DNA of 64,000 nucleotides from UBA3478 sp038134285 (GTDB lineage: Bacteria; Bacteroidota; Bacteroidia; Flavobacteriales; Flavobacteriaceae). The translations under genes and the position numbers were made by a program. The notes beneath the pieces were generated by a model that did no database searches, was not told the origin of the DNA, and saw nothing but the letters and a program-made list of their open reading frames with translations. Of the stretch, positions 52,601-59,966 are shown piece after piece (within the stretch, counting starts at the first letter, position 1; each line of letters opens with the position of its first letter). The stretch spans positions 1 to 64,000 of the forward strand of contig JAYPUW010000001.1 in the NCBI GenBank assembly GCA_038134285.1. Reading direction: 5' to 3'.

Positions 52601-53411
52601 AAGCATCACTGCGAACTACTGCATCTTCAAGATCTTCAAGCGACTCTACATAACCCAAGCCCCTTACCAAATACTCTACATTATTGATTTCAAGGGTCTG
52701 AGCACCTACGTCGCGATTGCTTTGTTGTAAGGCGCGTACCACGTCTGAAAGGCCCACGCTGTATACTTTTAATGCTTCAGGATCAACATCAATCTGATAC
52801 TCTTGAACGAAGCCTCCGATTGAGGCCACTTCTGATACACCTTGAGCTGATGAAAGCCCATACTTTACGTAATAATCTTGGATAGAGCGCAACTCATTGA
52901 GGTCCCATCCTCCGGTAGGCCTGCCCTTTTCGTCTCTTCCTTCAAGGGTGTACCAAAAAATCTGACCTAATGCAGTGGCATCTGGGCCCAGTGTCGGACT
53001 CACCCCTTGAGGCAGAACGTTATCTGGCAATGAATTGAGCTTTTCAAGAATTCGGCTGCGACTCCAATAGAAATCAATGTCTTCTTCGAAAATGACATAG
53101 ATACTCGAGAATCCGAACATCGATGAACTTCGAATAGTTTTTACCCCAGGAATCCCTAAAAGCGATGTGGTGAGCGGATAAGTAATTTGATCCTCTATAT
53201 CCTTAGGCGAGCGACCTGCCCACTTGGTAAAGACAATTTGCTGATTCTCTCCAATATCCGGAATCGCATCGATGGCGACAGGGTTACTCCCCACCCAACT
53301 TGAATTAGTTTTAAGCGGAATCGCCTGTAACCCCCATAGTAATAGTACCGCTAGTAAGAGGTAGGCGAAGATTTTGTGATCGAGAAAGAATTTAATGCTT
53401 TTATTGAGCAT
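49680..53411 (-). CDS. cusA: CusA-type heavy-metal RND efflux pump
   Basis: The ATG at 53411 gives 1243 residues, about 200 more than E. coli CusA. SIKFFLDHKIFAYLLLAVLL is the first helix; SGIAIAIGTMVDLGVILSEN holds the proton-relay aspartate of the CusA-type TM4; the porter domain has TRLVMLQSGMRAPMGIKVKG; AGERRIRPCLMTTATTILAL is the usual late segment. The pump exports Cu(I)/Ag(I) or similar cations using the proton gradient. An insertion at about residues 525-640 adds four hydrophobic segments between TM6 and TM7. A second insertion of about 80 residues lies near 730-810. A long-span inverted repeat begins seven bases upstream of the start. Confidence 0.92.
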   Translation of the reverse strand: MLNKSIKFFLDHKIFAYLLLAVLLLWGLQAIPLKTNSSWVGSNPVAIDAIPDIGENQQIVFTKWAGRSPKDIEDQITYPLTTSLLGIPGVKTIRSSSMFGFSSIYVIFEEDIDFYWSRSRILEKLNSLPDNVLPQGVSPTLGPDATALGQIFWYTLEGRDEKGRPTGGWDLNELRSIQDYYVKYGLSSAQGVSEVASIGGFVQEYQIDVDPEALKVYSVGLSDVVRALQQSNRDVGAQTLEINNVEYLVRGLGYVESLEDLEDAVVRSDAYTAIRVKDIAKVLLGPAERRGILDKEGAEAVGGVVIARYGANPLEVIQNVKSNIQELSLGLPTKVLEDGTVSQLTVVPFYDRTGLIYETLDTLSLALILEVLITILIVVVMVLNLRASLLISGLLPIAILMVFIAMKLFGVDANIVALSGIAIAIGTMVDLGVILSENILRHLEQRKADQTTDEVVYAAASEVSGAIVTAVLTTIISFIPVFTMTGAEGKLFSPLAFTKTFALLSAVIVTLFLIPTFAVAVFHKRKRSLTISLGIALALFVIGLSGLLYGFILGLVLMAFALVQWIHLRGLISEIWQKRSALGITIFTILALLAMYWRPLGFDRSFVLNFVFVGLLCALVLGGFEWFRRNYVRLLSWALRNKVAFLAVPSVILIVGVMIMRKTPEEFMPSLDEGSFLLMPTSMPHAGVSENRRTLQLLDRAVMTIPEIETVVGKSGRIESALDPAPLSMFENIINYYPEFTLDASGSPGRFKVDASGFFVLQNGMLASNPNNANEGASKNAETVDALGIDRSLLIPDANGAYFRNWRPSIQSSDDIWDEIVRATSLPGVTSAPKLQPIETRLVMLQSGMRAPMGIKVKGQRLEQIEAFGLVLEQVLKQVEGVKSSSVFADRIVGKPYLMIDLDREKLMRYGLRIEDVQRTIEVAIGGIPVSQTVEGRERYTIRVRYPREVRNSVADLENIYIDLNAKNRVRLGQLAKIRFEKGPQAIKSEDTFLVGYLLFDKEDGYSEVEVVENAQRYIQEQIKQSSIEVPAGVTYAFTGTYENQLRAARTLSIVVPLALAIIFLILYLQFKSVSTSFMVFSGIAVAFAGGFIMIGLYSQPWFLNFGLFGVNLRELFQINPINLSVAVWVGFIALFGIATDDGVLMATYLTQTFEKASPKNIDEVHAMVIEAGERRIRPCLMTTATTILALLPVLTSTGKGSDIMIPMAIPSFGGMLIALITLFIVPVLFCIKKEKQLKLNVK

Positions 53412-53417
53412 AGTGAA

Positions 53418-53494
53418 TTGATTTAATAGGCAGTGTACACAAGAAATCAAACAAAGAATCTTTAGATCCTTCGTCAGTGGCACTATTAAATCAA
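53418..53494. repeat. long-span inverted repeat at the cusA junction
   Basis: TTGATTTAATAG (53418-53429) and CTATTAAATCAA (53483-53494) are perfect 12-bp arms 53 bases apart. As at 45275-45346, one arm lies just before the next start codon and the other overlaps the stop codon of a small metal protein gene. Confidence 0.6.
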
Positions 53495-53880
53495 ATCAAA
53501 AAAACTTGGTGTAAAAGATGGATGTCTTCAGGTAAAGGCGGCGGATGATACAGTTGTACCGCTTCACTTTCTTTCAACTCAGTGATAGGCAATGCTGTCT
53601 CCATCAACACCACAGTAGGCATAGGGTATACCAAAGAAGGAACAGCATATTGAAATACGGATTGCTTAAGATCGTCTTGACCTTGAACTGTGAAACGCTC
53701 ATTATCACAGCAGTGATTATCAGCGTCCATGGCCATGCCGCAACCTTCTGCCTCAGCAAAAAGTGCAATGCTCACCACGTGCCCCATACACAGGTGCTTT
53801 TCGACCGTCCACGACAAGGTAGAGGCGAGCACCAGAAGGCTCATGGCGAATGAAAATAGGCGTGCTACCGTACTTTTCAT
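53491..53880 (-). CDS. HYC_CC_PP family protein
   Basis: The ATG at 53880 gives 129 residues with a signal peptide (SFAMSLLVLASTLSW). The pattern EKHLCMGH near residue 28, GCGMAMDADNHCCDNE with a CC pair near residue 52, and the late LYHPPPLPED define the HYC_CC_PP group. Its members accompany copper efflux genes in Bacteroidota; ligand residues suggest binding of Cu(I) or Ag(I) in the periplasm, but no biochemistry is known to me. It is the first gene of the cus-type cluster, 79 bases before cusA, and no regulator gene is adjacent. Confidence 0.85.
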   Translation of the reverse strand: MKSTVARLFSFAMSLLVLASTLSWTVEKHLCMGHVVSIALFAEAEGCGMAMDADNHCCDNERFTVQGQDDLKQSVFQYAVPSLVYPMPTVVLMETALPITELKESEAVQLYHPPPLPEDIHLLHQVFLI

Positions 53881-53929
53881 GTGGTAAAAGTACAAAATAT
53901 TGGATATGAAGCGATTGAAACGCTAAAAC

Positions 53930-55045
53930 CTACCCACGGTAAAGCTTTAGCATTCCCTGTACAAATCGGTCAATTTCTTCATCTGTTCCGGCACTTATTC
54001 TGCACCAATCGTAAAAAGGCGGAAATGGTCTTCCTATGCGCACTCCTTCAGCAAGCATCTGCTCGCCCAATTCGCGAATATCTCTTTTGCAATGAAAGAA
54101 GACAAAGTTGGTATGCGATGCCACATAATCTAAGTTTAGATAATCTAGTACCTCGTAGATCTTATTCTTGGCCTCTTTGGTTTTTTGAAGCGAGAATGCA
54201 TAAAACTCATCGTCTTTCAACGCCTCTTCGGCCGCCGCGATGGCTAACACATTACTCATGGCAACCAGATTCTTGCGTATCATGGCAGCGATTGAAGGTT
54301 TGGCAATCAAATACCCAATTCGCGTACCCGCTAGGCCGTATACTTTTGAGAAAGTTTTAGAAACGATAACATCTTTGCCTTCACGAACCAATTGATCCAT
54401 TGATGGATAATCAGCGTCTTCAATAAAATCATAATAGGCCTCGTCACTAAAGACAATGGTCTTTTGGCTTACCGTATCGCAAAAATCGATGAGCTTTTGC
54501 TTTTCAATCAAAGTTCCCGTAGGATTATTTGGGTTGCATAAAAAAACCAGCTTCGTTGTAGGGTTAACCCTTTTCTCGACCTCTTCTAAATCGTATCTCT
54601 TTGATTCATCAACAGGCACCCATTGAACTTGTGCTCCCCACTGTTTTGCATAATCCATCATAGCCAAAAAGGTCGGGGCTGCAGAAATGATTTCACCTCC
54701 ATCGTGAGCAAAGGTCAATCCAGTCAACTTCAATCCCTCTGTCGATCCTCCGGTAATAATGATACTCTCTGGAGACACACCATGCTTTAGAGCCAGCTTC
54801 TCTGCAAGGGCATCGCTGTAGTCGTAAGGATAACGGCATGCATGATCGAAAGCTTTTATAAGCGCCTCTTGGACCTTCTTTGACGGACCGTAAGGATTCT
54901 CGTTTGAACTCAGCCTGACAATATCAGCTAAGGGTCGGGGGTTAAAACGCTCTCTTTCTTCAAGAGTTAAGAGGGTTGAAGGAGCGAGTAAGAGACCACT
55001 CATTCCAATCGAAGAACGCAGCCATTGTCTTCTTGATGGTGCCAT
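53930..55045 (-). CDS. HisC-like class I/II aminotransferase with twin-arginine signal
   Basis: The N-terminus SRRQWLRSSIGMSGLLLAPS is a twin-arginine-type signal, unusual for a histidinol-phosphate aminotransferase relative. The remainder (residues 35-371) has the full fold: RLSSNENPYGPSKKV, ITGGSTEGLKLTGLTF, FLCNPNNPTGTLIEK, IVFSDEAYYDFI and SKTFSKVYGLAGTRIGYL with the PLP lysine Lys234, ending WCRISAGTDEEID. If exported, it would act on an extracytoplasmic amino acid or amino-phosphonate, and no his genes are near. Folding with PLP before Tat export is chemically sensible. It is a single gene flanked by the metal cluster and a strong terminator. Confidence 0.88.
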   Translation of the reverse strand: MAPSRRQWLRSSIGMSGLLLAPSTLLTLEERERFNPRPLADIVRLSSNENPYGPSKKVQEALIKAFDHACRYPYDYSDALAEKLALKHGVSPESIIITGGSTEGLKLTGLTFAHDGGEIISAAPTFLAMMDYAKQWGAQVQWVPVDESKRYDLEEVEKRVNPTTKLVFLCNPNNPTGTLIEKQKLIDFCDTVSQKTIVFSDEAYYDFIEDADYPSMDQLVREGKDVIVSKTFSKVYGLAGTRIGYLIAKPSIAAMIRKNLVAMSNVLAIAAAEEALKDDEFYAFSLQKTKEAKNKIYEVLDYLNLDYVASHTNFVFFHCKRDIRELGEQMLAEGVRIGRPFPPFYDWCRISAGTDEEIDRFVQGMLKLYRG

Positions 55046-55068
55046 AGTTAATACCTGTTTTTTAAATC

Positions 55069-55135
55069 AAAAAAGCATAAACAAAGTACTTCACTTAAGG
55101 AAGGGTAAAACCTTCAATATGCACTTTGTCTATGC
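55069..55135 (-). terminator. strong composite intrinsic terminator of the gnt/pxp operon
   Basis: On the minus strand, GCATAGACAAAGT (55135-55123) pairs with ACTTTGTTTATGC (55087-55075) over 13 bases with one mismatch, and six T follow at once (55074-55069). A small inner hairpin GAAGG/CCTTC lies in the loop. It stands 76 bases after the gntP stop codon. Confidence 0.75.
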
Positions 55136-55210
55136 TTAAAACTATTTTGGAGAGTTTAAAATACATCAAATCAATGATTTACACAAATAAATCTCTTCAA
55201 GAGGTACAGC

Positions 55211-56545
55211 CTAGCTCAGCAAAAGGCTCAAGAGCAACACCATTATAAGACCGGAAAACCCTAAAATCGCTGTCATGAGGGTCCATGAGCGATAGGTCTG
55301 TTTTTCATTGAGTTTAAGGTATTGACTCACTAGCCAAAATCCTGAATCATTGACATGTGAAAAGATCGATGCGCCAGAGGCGATGGCCACTACCATTAAG
55401 GCGAGGTTTATTGCAGTGTATCCATCCGACGCTATGGGTGCGATGATTGAGGCTGCAGTGATCATGGCTACCGTCGAAGAACCCTGAAGTACACGTACCA
55501 CTGCGGCAACCCCAAATGCAATGATGTAGATAGAGAGATTCAATTTTGTAAACCCTTCTGCGATCTCAAGTCCGATTGACGAATCAATAAGCAATTGCTT
55601 TAAGACCCCTCCTGCCCCTGTTAATAGAATAATCGTCCCGGCCGGTTCCATGGCTTTGGTCGTTACTTTCAACAAACTGTGTTTCGTATGACCTTCACTT
55701 AACCCCAAGAATATCCATGCAGCGATGATGGCAAAAATTAAGGCTGAAAACGGATGGCCTACAAATTGAATTACTTCTGTAAGCCATACCGAAGCCGTCC
55801 AACTATCCAATTTGCTCAGTGCCGATAAAACGAGTAAAACAAGCGGCAATAGAACGATCAACAAAATTTTCAAAATTGAAGGATAATCGTGCTTGGGAAC
55901 TTCAGCGTCTGTAACCTCAACAGAAACGTAAATTTTTTGAGCAATGTAGCGACCATAAACGATCCCTGAAACAATTGCTGCAGGCAGACCTACGAGAAAT
56001 CCCATTAAAATGACCAGACCCAAATCAGCGCCAAGAATACTCGAAACCGCTATAGGGCCCGGAGTTGGTGGAATAAACGCATGTGTTACCGCTAAGCCCG
56101 CTAAAAGAGGTAAGGCAAAATAAAGGAGTGATTTGTTGGTTCGTCGCTGAAGCGAGTATAAGAGTGGTACGAGTATGATAAAGGCAACATCAAAAAACAC
56201 CGGGATGGCAATAATAAAACCGCTGAGCAGCATCGTCCACGAGGCATTTTTAATCCCAAAACGACGAATTAAATCATTAGATATGGCCTCTGCTGACCCA
56301 GTGACCTCAAGAAGTGCTCCAAAAATCGCTCCTAAACCAACTACGGTTGCCACATACCCCAAGGTTCCGCCCATTCCCTTTTCAATGATGTTGAAGAGAG
56401 CCTCTGCGTCAAGTCCTAAAAGCAAGCCGATACTGAGCGTTGAAATTAAAAGCGATAAAAATGCGGGTAATTTCAATCTAAGAATGAGTACGAGCAAGAG
56501 GGCAAGTCCTATGAATAAAGCCATTAAAGAGGGTATCTCAATCAT
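55211..56545 (-). CDS. gntP: gluconate:H+ symporter, GntP family
   Basis: The ATG at 56545 overlaps the gnd stop codon (ATGA), which fits coupled translation better than the GTG at 56554. The 444-residue protein has about 12-14 hydrophobic helices and GntP features: GLGAIFGALLEVTGSAEAIS, LSGFIIAIPVFFDVAFIILVP, HAFIPPTPGPIAVSSILGAD (substrate-site prolines) and VRVLQGSSTVAMITAASIIAP. It imports gluconate or a related sugar acid. Encoded directly after gluconokinase and 6-phosphogluconate dehydrogenase, gluconate is the most likely substrate. Last gene of the operon. Confidence 0.93.
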   Translation of the reverse strand: MIEIPSLMALFIGLALLLVLILRLKLPAFLSLLISTLSIGLLLGLDAEALFNIIEKGMGGTLGYVATVVGLGAIFGALLEVTGSAEAISNDLIRRFGIKNASWTMLLSGFIIAIPVFFDVAFIILVPLLYSLQRRTNKSLLYFALPLLAGLAVTHAFIPPTPGPIAVSSILGADLGLVILMGFLVGLPAAIVSGIVYGRYIAQKIYVSVEVTDAEVPKHDYPSILKILLIVLLPLVLLVLSALSKLDSWTASVWLTEVIQFVGHPFSALIFAIIAAWIFLGLSEGHTKHSLLKVTTKAMEPAGTIILLTGAGGVLKQLLIDSSIGLEIAEGFTKLNLSIYIIAFGVAAVVRVLQGSSTVAMITAASIIAPIASDGYTAINLALMVVAIASGASIFSHVNDSGFWLVSQYLKLNEKQTYRSWTLMTAILGFSGLIMVLLLSLLLS

Positions 56546-57936
56546 GCTTTCCACGGATAATGAAAAAGGCGATTTGCCTCCTCTTTAAAATAAACGCCAT
56601 GGGCACCAAAATAATCTCGTTGAGCCTGTACAAGAGCCGCAGAGGGGTCATCAGCTGTTAATTGCAGGTAATAATTGAGGGCATTCGAAAATCCGGGCAA
56701 GGCAATGTCAGATTGATAAGCCGCATGTAGCAATGCTTTGAGCTCTTCTTTTGAAGTACTCAGTTCCATTTGAATTTCTGAGTTAAAGAACAATGGAGTC
56801 TGATCTGTTTTCACTTGGGCTAAACGCTCTAAGAGAGAAGATCGAATGATACATCCGGCTGACCAGACCTCACATAAATCCTTTGGTTTTATATTCCATT
56901 TGTAGTGGTAAGCACTCGCATTTATCATTGAAAAATGCTGATAGTGATTCACTATACGAGCAAAGGCATAGGCCTTATGTAGCATTTCAATGGATACAGA
57001 CTTAGAGCACGTTCTTTGTAATGAAGAATCTTCTGCTTGGGGCGACTTTTGATTGGAAATAAAGCGGGCAAAGAGCGCTGAGGCCACCATTGAAAGAGGC
57101 TGTCCCGATAAAGTCCCCTCAATAAGCGTAGATGCACCGGTCTTGTTGTAAGAAGCTATAGGGGCTATACGGTCTAGCACTAAGCCATTCTCATCCTTGG
57201 TCTGAAGTATTTCTGAAGTGATTTCTAGTAAGTAGCTTTTAGAATCAGAAGTCTTCCATGCATCAAATACAGCACCGATTTCATCTGTTTTCATCCCAAG
57301 AGCATTGCGCAGAAAGAGATAGACCTCTGCAATCAGTTGCATTTCAGCGTATTCAATAGCGTTGTGAACCATTTTCACAAAATGGCCTGAGCCCCCTGAC
57401 CCAAAATAGGCCAAAGCCCTAATATTTGATGGTGTTATCGCAGCAATTTGAGATAGGTACGGATGTGCCAATTCATAAGCTTCTCTTGATCCTCCGGCCA
57501 TTAGTGATGGGCCATTTAGCGCCCCTTCTTCTCCGCCAGAAACTCCTAGTCCTAAAAACAACACCCCTGATTCTGATAAGGTATTCAGACGTTTTTCAGT
57601 CGACTTAAAATCAGAATTTCCGCCATCAATAATAAGATCCCCAGGATGCAACAAATCAAAAAGCATAGAGAGTAAGTGATCTACGGCTTCTCCTGCAGTA
57701 ACCATTAGAATGATCTTTCGGGGTCGTTCAAGAGCTTCAACAAATTTCTTTACATCTTCGAAGCCACTAGCTTCTTTTAATTCTGGATGCTCTTGAATTG
57801 CGCGAAGGGCAACTTTCTCTTCAGATCCGGATAGGTGTCGATTATACAGCGCCAGTGATATACCATTTCGACCAAAATTTCTAGCTAAGGCACAACCCAT
57901 GACTCCCAATCCGATAATACCTATTTCTTTCTTCAT
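56542..57936 (-). CDS. gnd: 6-phosphogluconate dehydrogenase
   Basis: At 464 residues it has the length of the decarboxylating enzyme. GIIGLGVMGCALARNFGRNG is the dinucleotide fold, LYNRH contains the residues that recognise NADP, LGLGVSGGEEGALNGPSLMAGG the catalytic loop, and GGSGHFVKMVHNAIEYAEMQ the signature with the catalytic lysine. The C-terminal all-helical domain ends with QRDYFGAHGVYF. It converts 6-phosphogluconate to ribulose 5-phosphate and CO2 with reduction of NADP. The gene overlaps gntK by four bases; the three gnt genes make a complete uptake-phosphorylation-oxidation route into the pentose phosphate pathway. Confidence 0.95.
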   Translation of the reverse strand: MKKEIGIIGLGVMGCALARNFGRNGISLALYNRHLSGSEEKVALRAIQEHPELKEASGFEDVKKFVEALERPRKIILMVTAGEAVDHLLSMLFDLLHPGDLIIDGGNSDFKSTEKRLNTLSESGVLFLGLGVSGGEEGALNGPSLMAGGSREAYELAHPYLSQIAAITPSNIRALAYFGSGGSGHFVKMVHNAIEYAEMQLIAEVYLFLRNALGMKTDEIGAVFDAWKTSDSKSYLLEITSEILQTKDENGLVLDRIAPIASYNKTGASTLIEGTLSGQPLSMVASALFARFISNQKSPQAEDSSLQRTCSKSVSIEMLHKAYAFARIVNHYQHFSMINASAYHYKWNIKPKDLCEVWSAGCIIRSSLLERLAQVKTDQTPLFFNSEIQMELSTSKEELKALLHAAYQSDIALPGFSNALNYYLQLTADDPSAALVQAQRDYFGAHGVYFKEEANRLFHYPWKA

Positions 57937-58412
57937 AAATGGGCAATGATTTTATCAACCAATAGATGCGGCTCTTGATCAATTTCAAAGACAAACGCCT
58001 TCGTTGGCTCCTCTAAAATATCAAACTGAGATTGAAGCAAGGTGTGAGGCATGTAATGATATTCGCGTTGTTTAATCCGCTTCATTATTAGATCAAATGA
58101 GCCCTTGAGGTAAATCCAGCTGATATCAGTACTCACCCCTTCGATATGTTTTCTGTAGGTTTCTTTAAGTGCAGAGCATGCCAGCACCATCCCCTCAGTT
58201 TCGTGTTGTAAACACAGCTGATTCAAACGATCTAACCACGGTTTTCGGTCTTCATCTGTGAGTGGGGTACCCGAATTCATCTTCTCTATATTTTCAGTCG
58301 GATGGTAGTCATCGGCATCAAAAAACGGACGATCCAGCGCTTCGGAAAGCAACCTTCCGATCGTTGTTTTACCGCTTCCGCTTACCCCCATAACTACAAT
58401 CAGCTTGTTCAT
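57933..58412 (-). CDS. gntK: gluconokinase
   Basis: The ATG at 58412 is preferred to a TTG 15 bases upstream. The 159-residue protein is a GntK-type kinase: IVVMGVSGSGKTTIGRLLSE is the P-loop with the extra VMGVSGSGK pattern of the family, ADDYHPTENIEKMNSGTPLTDEDRKPWLDRL is the substrate-binding region (given here as its key residues Asp-His, Met and Asp-Arg), and CSALKETYR and KREYHYMP follow. It makes 6-phosphogluconate from gluconate and ATP, feeding the next gene product. It lies 16 bases after pxpC and overlaps gnd by four bases. Confidence 0.94.
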   Translation of the reverse strand: MNKLIVVMGVSGSGKTTIGRLLSEALDRPFFDADDYHPTENIEKMNSGTPLTDEDRKPWLDRLNQLCLQHETEGMVLACSALKETYRKHIEGVSTDISWIYLKGSFDLIMKRIKQREYHYMPHTLLQSQFDILEEPTKAFVFEIDQEPHLLVDKIIAHL

Positions 58413-58428
58413 TTCAATGTCCTTCAAA

Positions 58429-59283
58429 TTAGGTAAATGGAGATTTAATCGTGCATTTTATCTCAACAATCTCTCCTTTCTTGATCTGAGCCAACCAATT
58501 CAAGCTTTGCTCAGTTAATATAAGTATGCGCGGATAGCCGCCACTCACCTGAGCATCTCGGTGGAGCACAATGCATTCACCAGAGGGAGTGAGCTGAACG
58601 ATTCCAGGAAACACCGCAGCAGAACGGATGCTCTCGGTCGATCGCTTTAGATGCACCGAGGGCAATAAACGATACCCCATACGGTTGTGGTCTGAGAGGG
58701 TAAATTTCAAAGAAGAAAAATCAGTCGAAGGATGCAGGTAATGAAACTCTGGCCCAGGGATGGCCTCGAGAACATATTCTTGCCGATCTTTAGATATAGG
58801 GCGGCAATCTGCCTCAATTTTAGACCCCTCATACTCCTGGTAAGGCAGTTGGTATCCTTTTTTCAATTTCTGATCCCCATAGAGCGAAGGATGCATAGAT
58901 CGGCTATTTAATTTTTGATCCGTAATAAATCCGCCTTTGACCGCCACATAGGCGTAGACTCCATTTACTACCCTTATTACCGATAAAATACTTCCTTTTT
59001 TAGCCCCGTAAATGGTATTGGTTGCTATCGATTGATCGTCCAATACAGCCTCTGTCTCAAAACCGCAAAGCACAAAGCAGGTAGGTGCTTTGAAGAGATA
59101 CAACCCGCCGTTTTGACACACCTCTAGGGCAGCCGCATTGGGCGCGTTTTCAAGCAGTCTGTTCGCATTAGCAAATGCTTCTTGATCCATCGCCCCAGAA
59201 AGCGCCACGCCGATACCGCGATACCCAAACCGGCCCCGATCTTGAATGGTATCCCATAAACCAGGTCGAACTATTTCGAGCAT
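58429..59283 (-). CDS. pxpC: 5-oxoprolinase subunit PxpC
   Basis: The protein (284 residues) matches the KipA/PxpC group of biotin-carboxyltransferase-like subunits: VRPGLWDTIQDRGRFGYRG at the N-terminus, SGAMDQEAFANANRLL, CGFETEAVL, AIPGPEFHY and CIVLHRDAQVSGGYPRI. With PxpA and PxpB it forms the ATP-dependent prokaryotic 5-oxoprolinase that opens L-5-oxoproline (pyroglutamate) to glutamate. It overlaps pxpB by 13 bases. Cytoplasmic. The length is at the short end for the family. Confidence 0.93.
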   Translation of the reverse strand: MLEIVRPGLWDTIQDRGRFGYRGIGVALSGAMDQEAFANANRLLENAPNAAALEVCQNGGLYLFKAPTCFVLCGFETEAVLDDQSIATNTIYGAKKGSILSVIRVVNGVYAYVAVKGGFITDQKLNSRSMHPSLYGDQKLKKGYQLPYQEYEGSKIEADCRPISKDRQEYVLEAIPGPEFHYLHPSTDFSSLKFTLSDHNRMGYRLLPSVHLKRSTESIRSAAVFPGIVQLTPSGECIVLHRDAQVSGGYPRILILTEQSLNWLAQIKKGEIVEIKCTIKSPFT

Positions 59284-59966
59284 AACAAGCGTTCTTGAAG
59301 TTGAGCTCCCTTTAAATGTTGTGCGCGCAATAACTCAAACTCGTCTGAACTGATGGCTTTGAAGCGTACTTCGTCTCCTATATCTGCAAATACCGGATGT
59401 TGCACGTCAGGATCAAAAAGATCAAATGCCAGCTCTCCTAACACGTACCAACCACCACTTGATTCAATGGGGTATATGCCTGTTTGGGTACCCGCAATAG
59501 CAACAGATCGCTTAGGGACCCTCAGTGCAGGGGTACTTTTACGCGGAATTTGAAGCGCCTTTGGAAGAGATCCGATATAAAAGAATCCGGGCAAAAATCC
59601 GAATCCTTCTATCGTATAAGTGCACGACTGATGCAATGCTATGAGATCTTCTGGCGTCTTTTTGAGTTTTTCGGCAAGTACTTCAAGGTCAACTCCGTTA
59701 TAGTGTATAGGCAACTCCCAACACATAGGGGCCAACGCCTCTTCTATCTTTAGCGTTGAGAGAAATGAATGGACTTCATCTAATCGAGTGGCACAGTTTT
59801 TTTTAAAAAGAGTGAGGGATTGATTCAAAGCCAACACATCAATATCCGTGTCAAAAAACTGCTTCAGATATGAAGCGATATGCTTTAACTCAATGGGCTT
59901 TACACCATCAAGTTCTATGGTCAATGTGTCTTGACCCATGTCATAGATGGTGAACTTATGCTTCAT
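59271..59966 (-). CDS. pxpB: 5-oxoprolinase subunit PxpB
   Basis: The 231-residue protein matches KipI/PxpB. The N-terminal part has LNQSLTLF and LDEVHSFL, and the C-terminal carboxyltransferase-like domain has LIALHQSCTYTIEGFGFLPG, YIGSLPKALQIPRKSTP, VPKRSVAIAGTQTGIYPIES and GGWYVLGELAFDLFDP. It pairs with PxpC to form the carboxyltransferase-like core. It overlaps pxpA by 11 bases. In B. subtilis the homologue KipI also inhibits the sporulation kinase KinA; no such role is expected here. Confidence 0.93.
   Translation of the reverse strand: MKHKFTIYDMGQDTLTIELDGVKPIELKHIASYLKQFFDTDIDVLALNQSLTLFKKNCATRLDEVHSFLSTLKIEEALAPMCWELPIHYNGVDLEVLAEKLKKTPEDLIALHQSCTYTIEGFGFLPGFFYIGSLPKALQIPRKSTPALRVPKRSVAIAGTQTGIYPIESSGGWYVLGELAFDLFDPDVQHPVFADIGDEVRFKAISSDEFELLRAQHLKGAQLQERLLCSK

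Noticed and set aside
53881..54360. 159-codon plus-strand frame opposite the HisC-like gene
   Set aside because: It has no signal, domain or conserved motif, and the opposite strand holds a complete aminotransferase.
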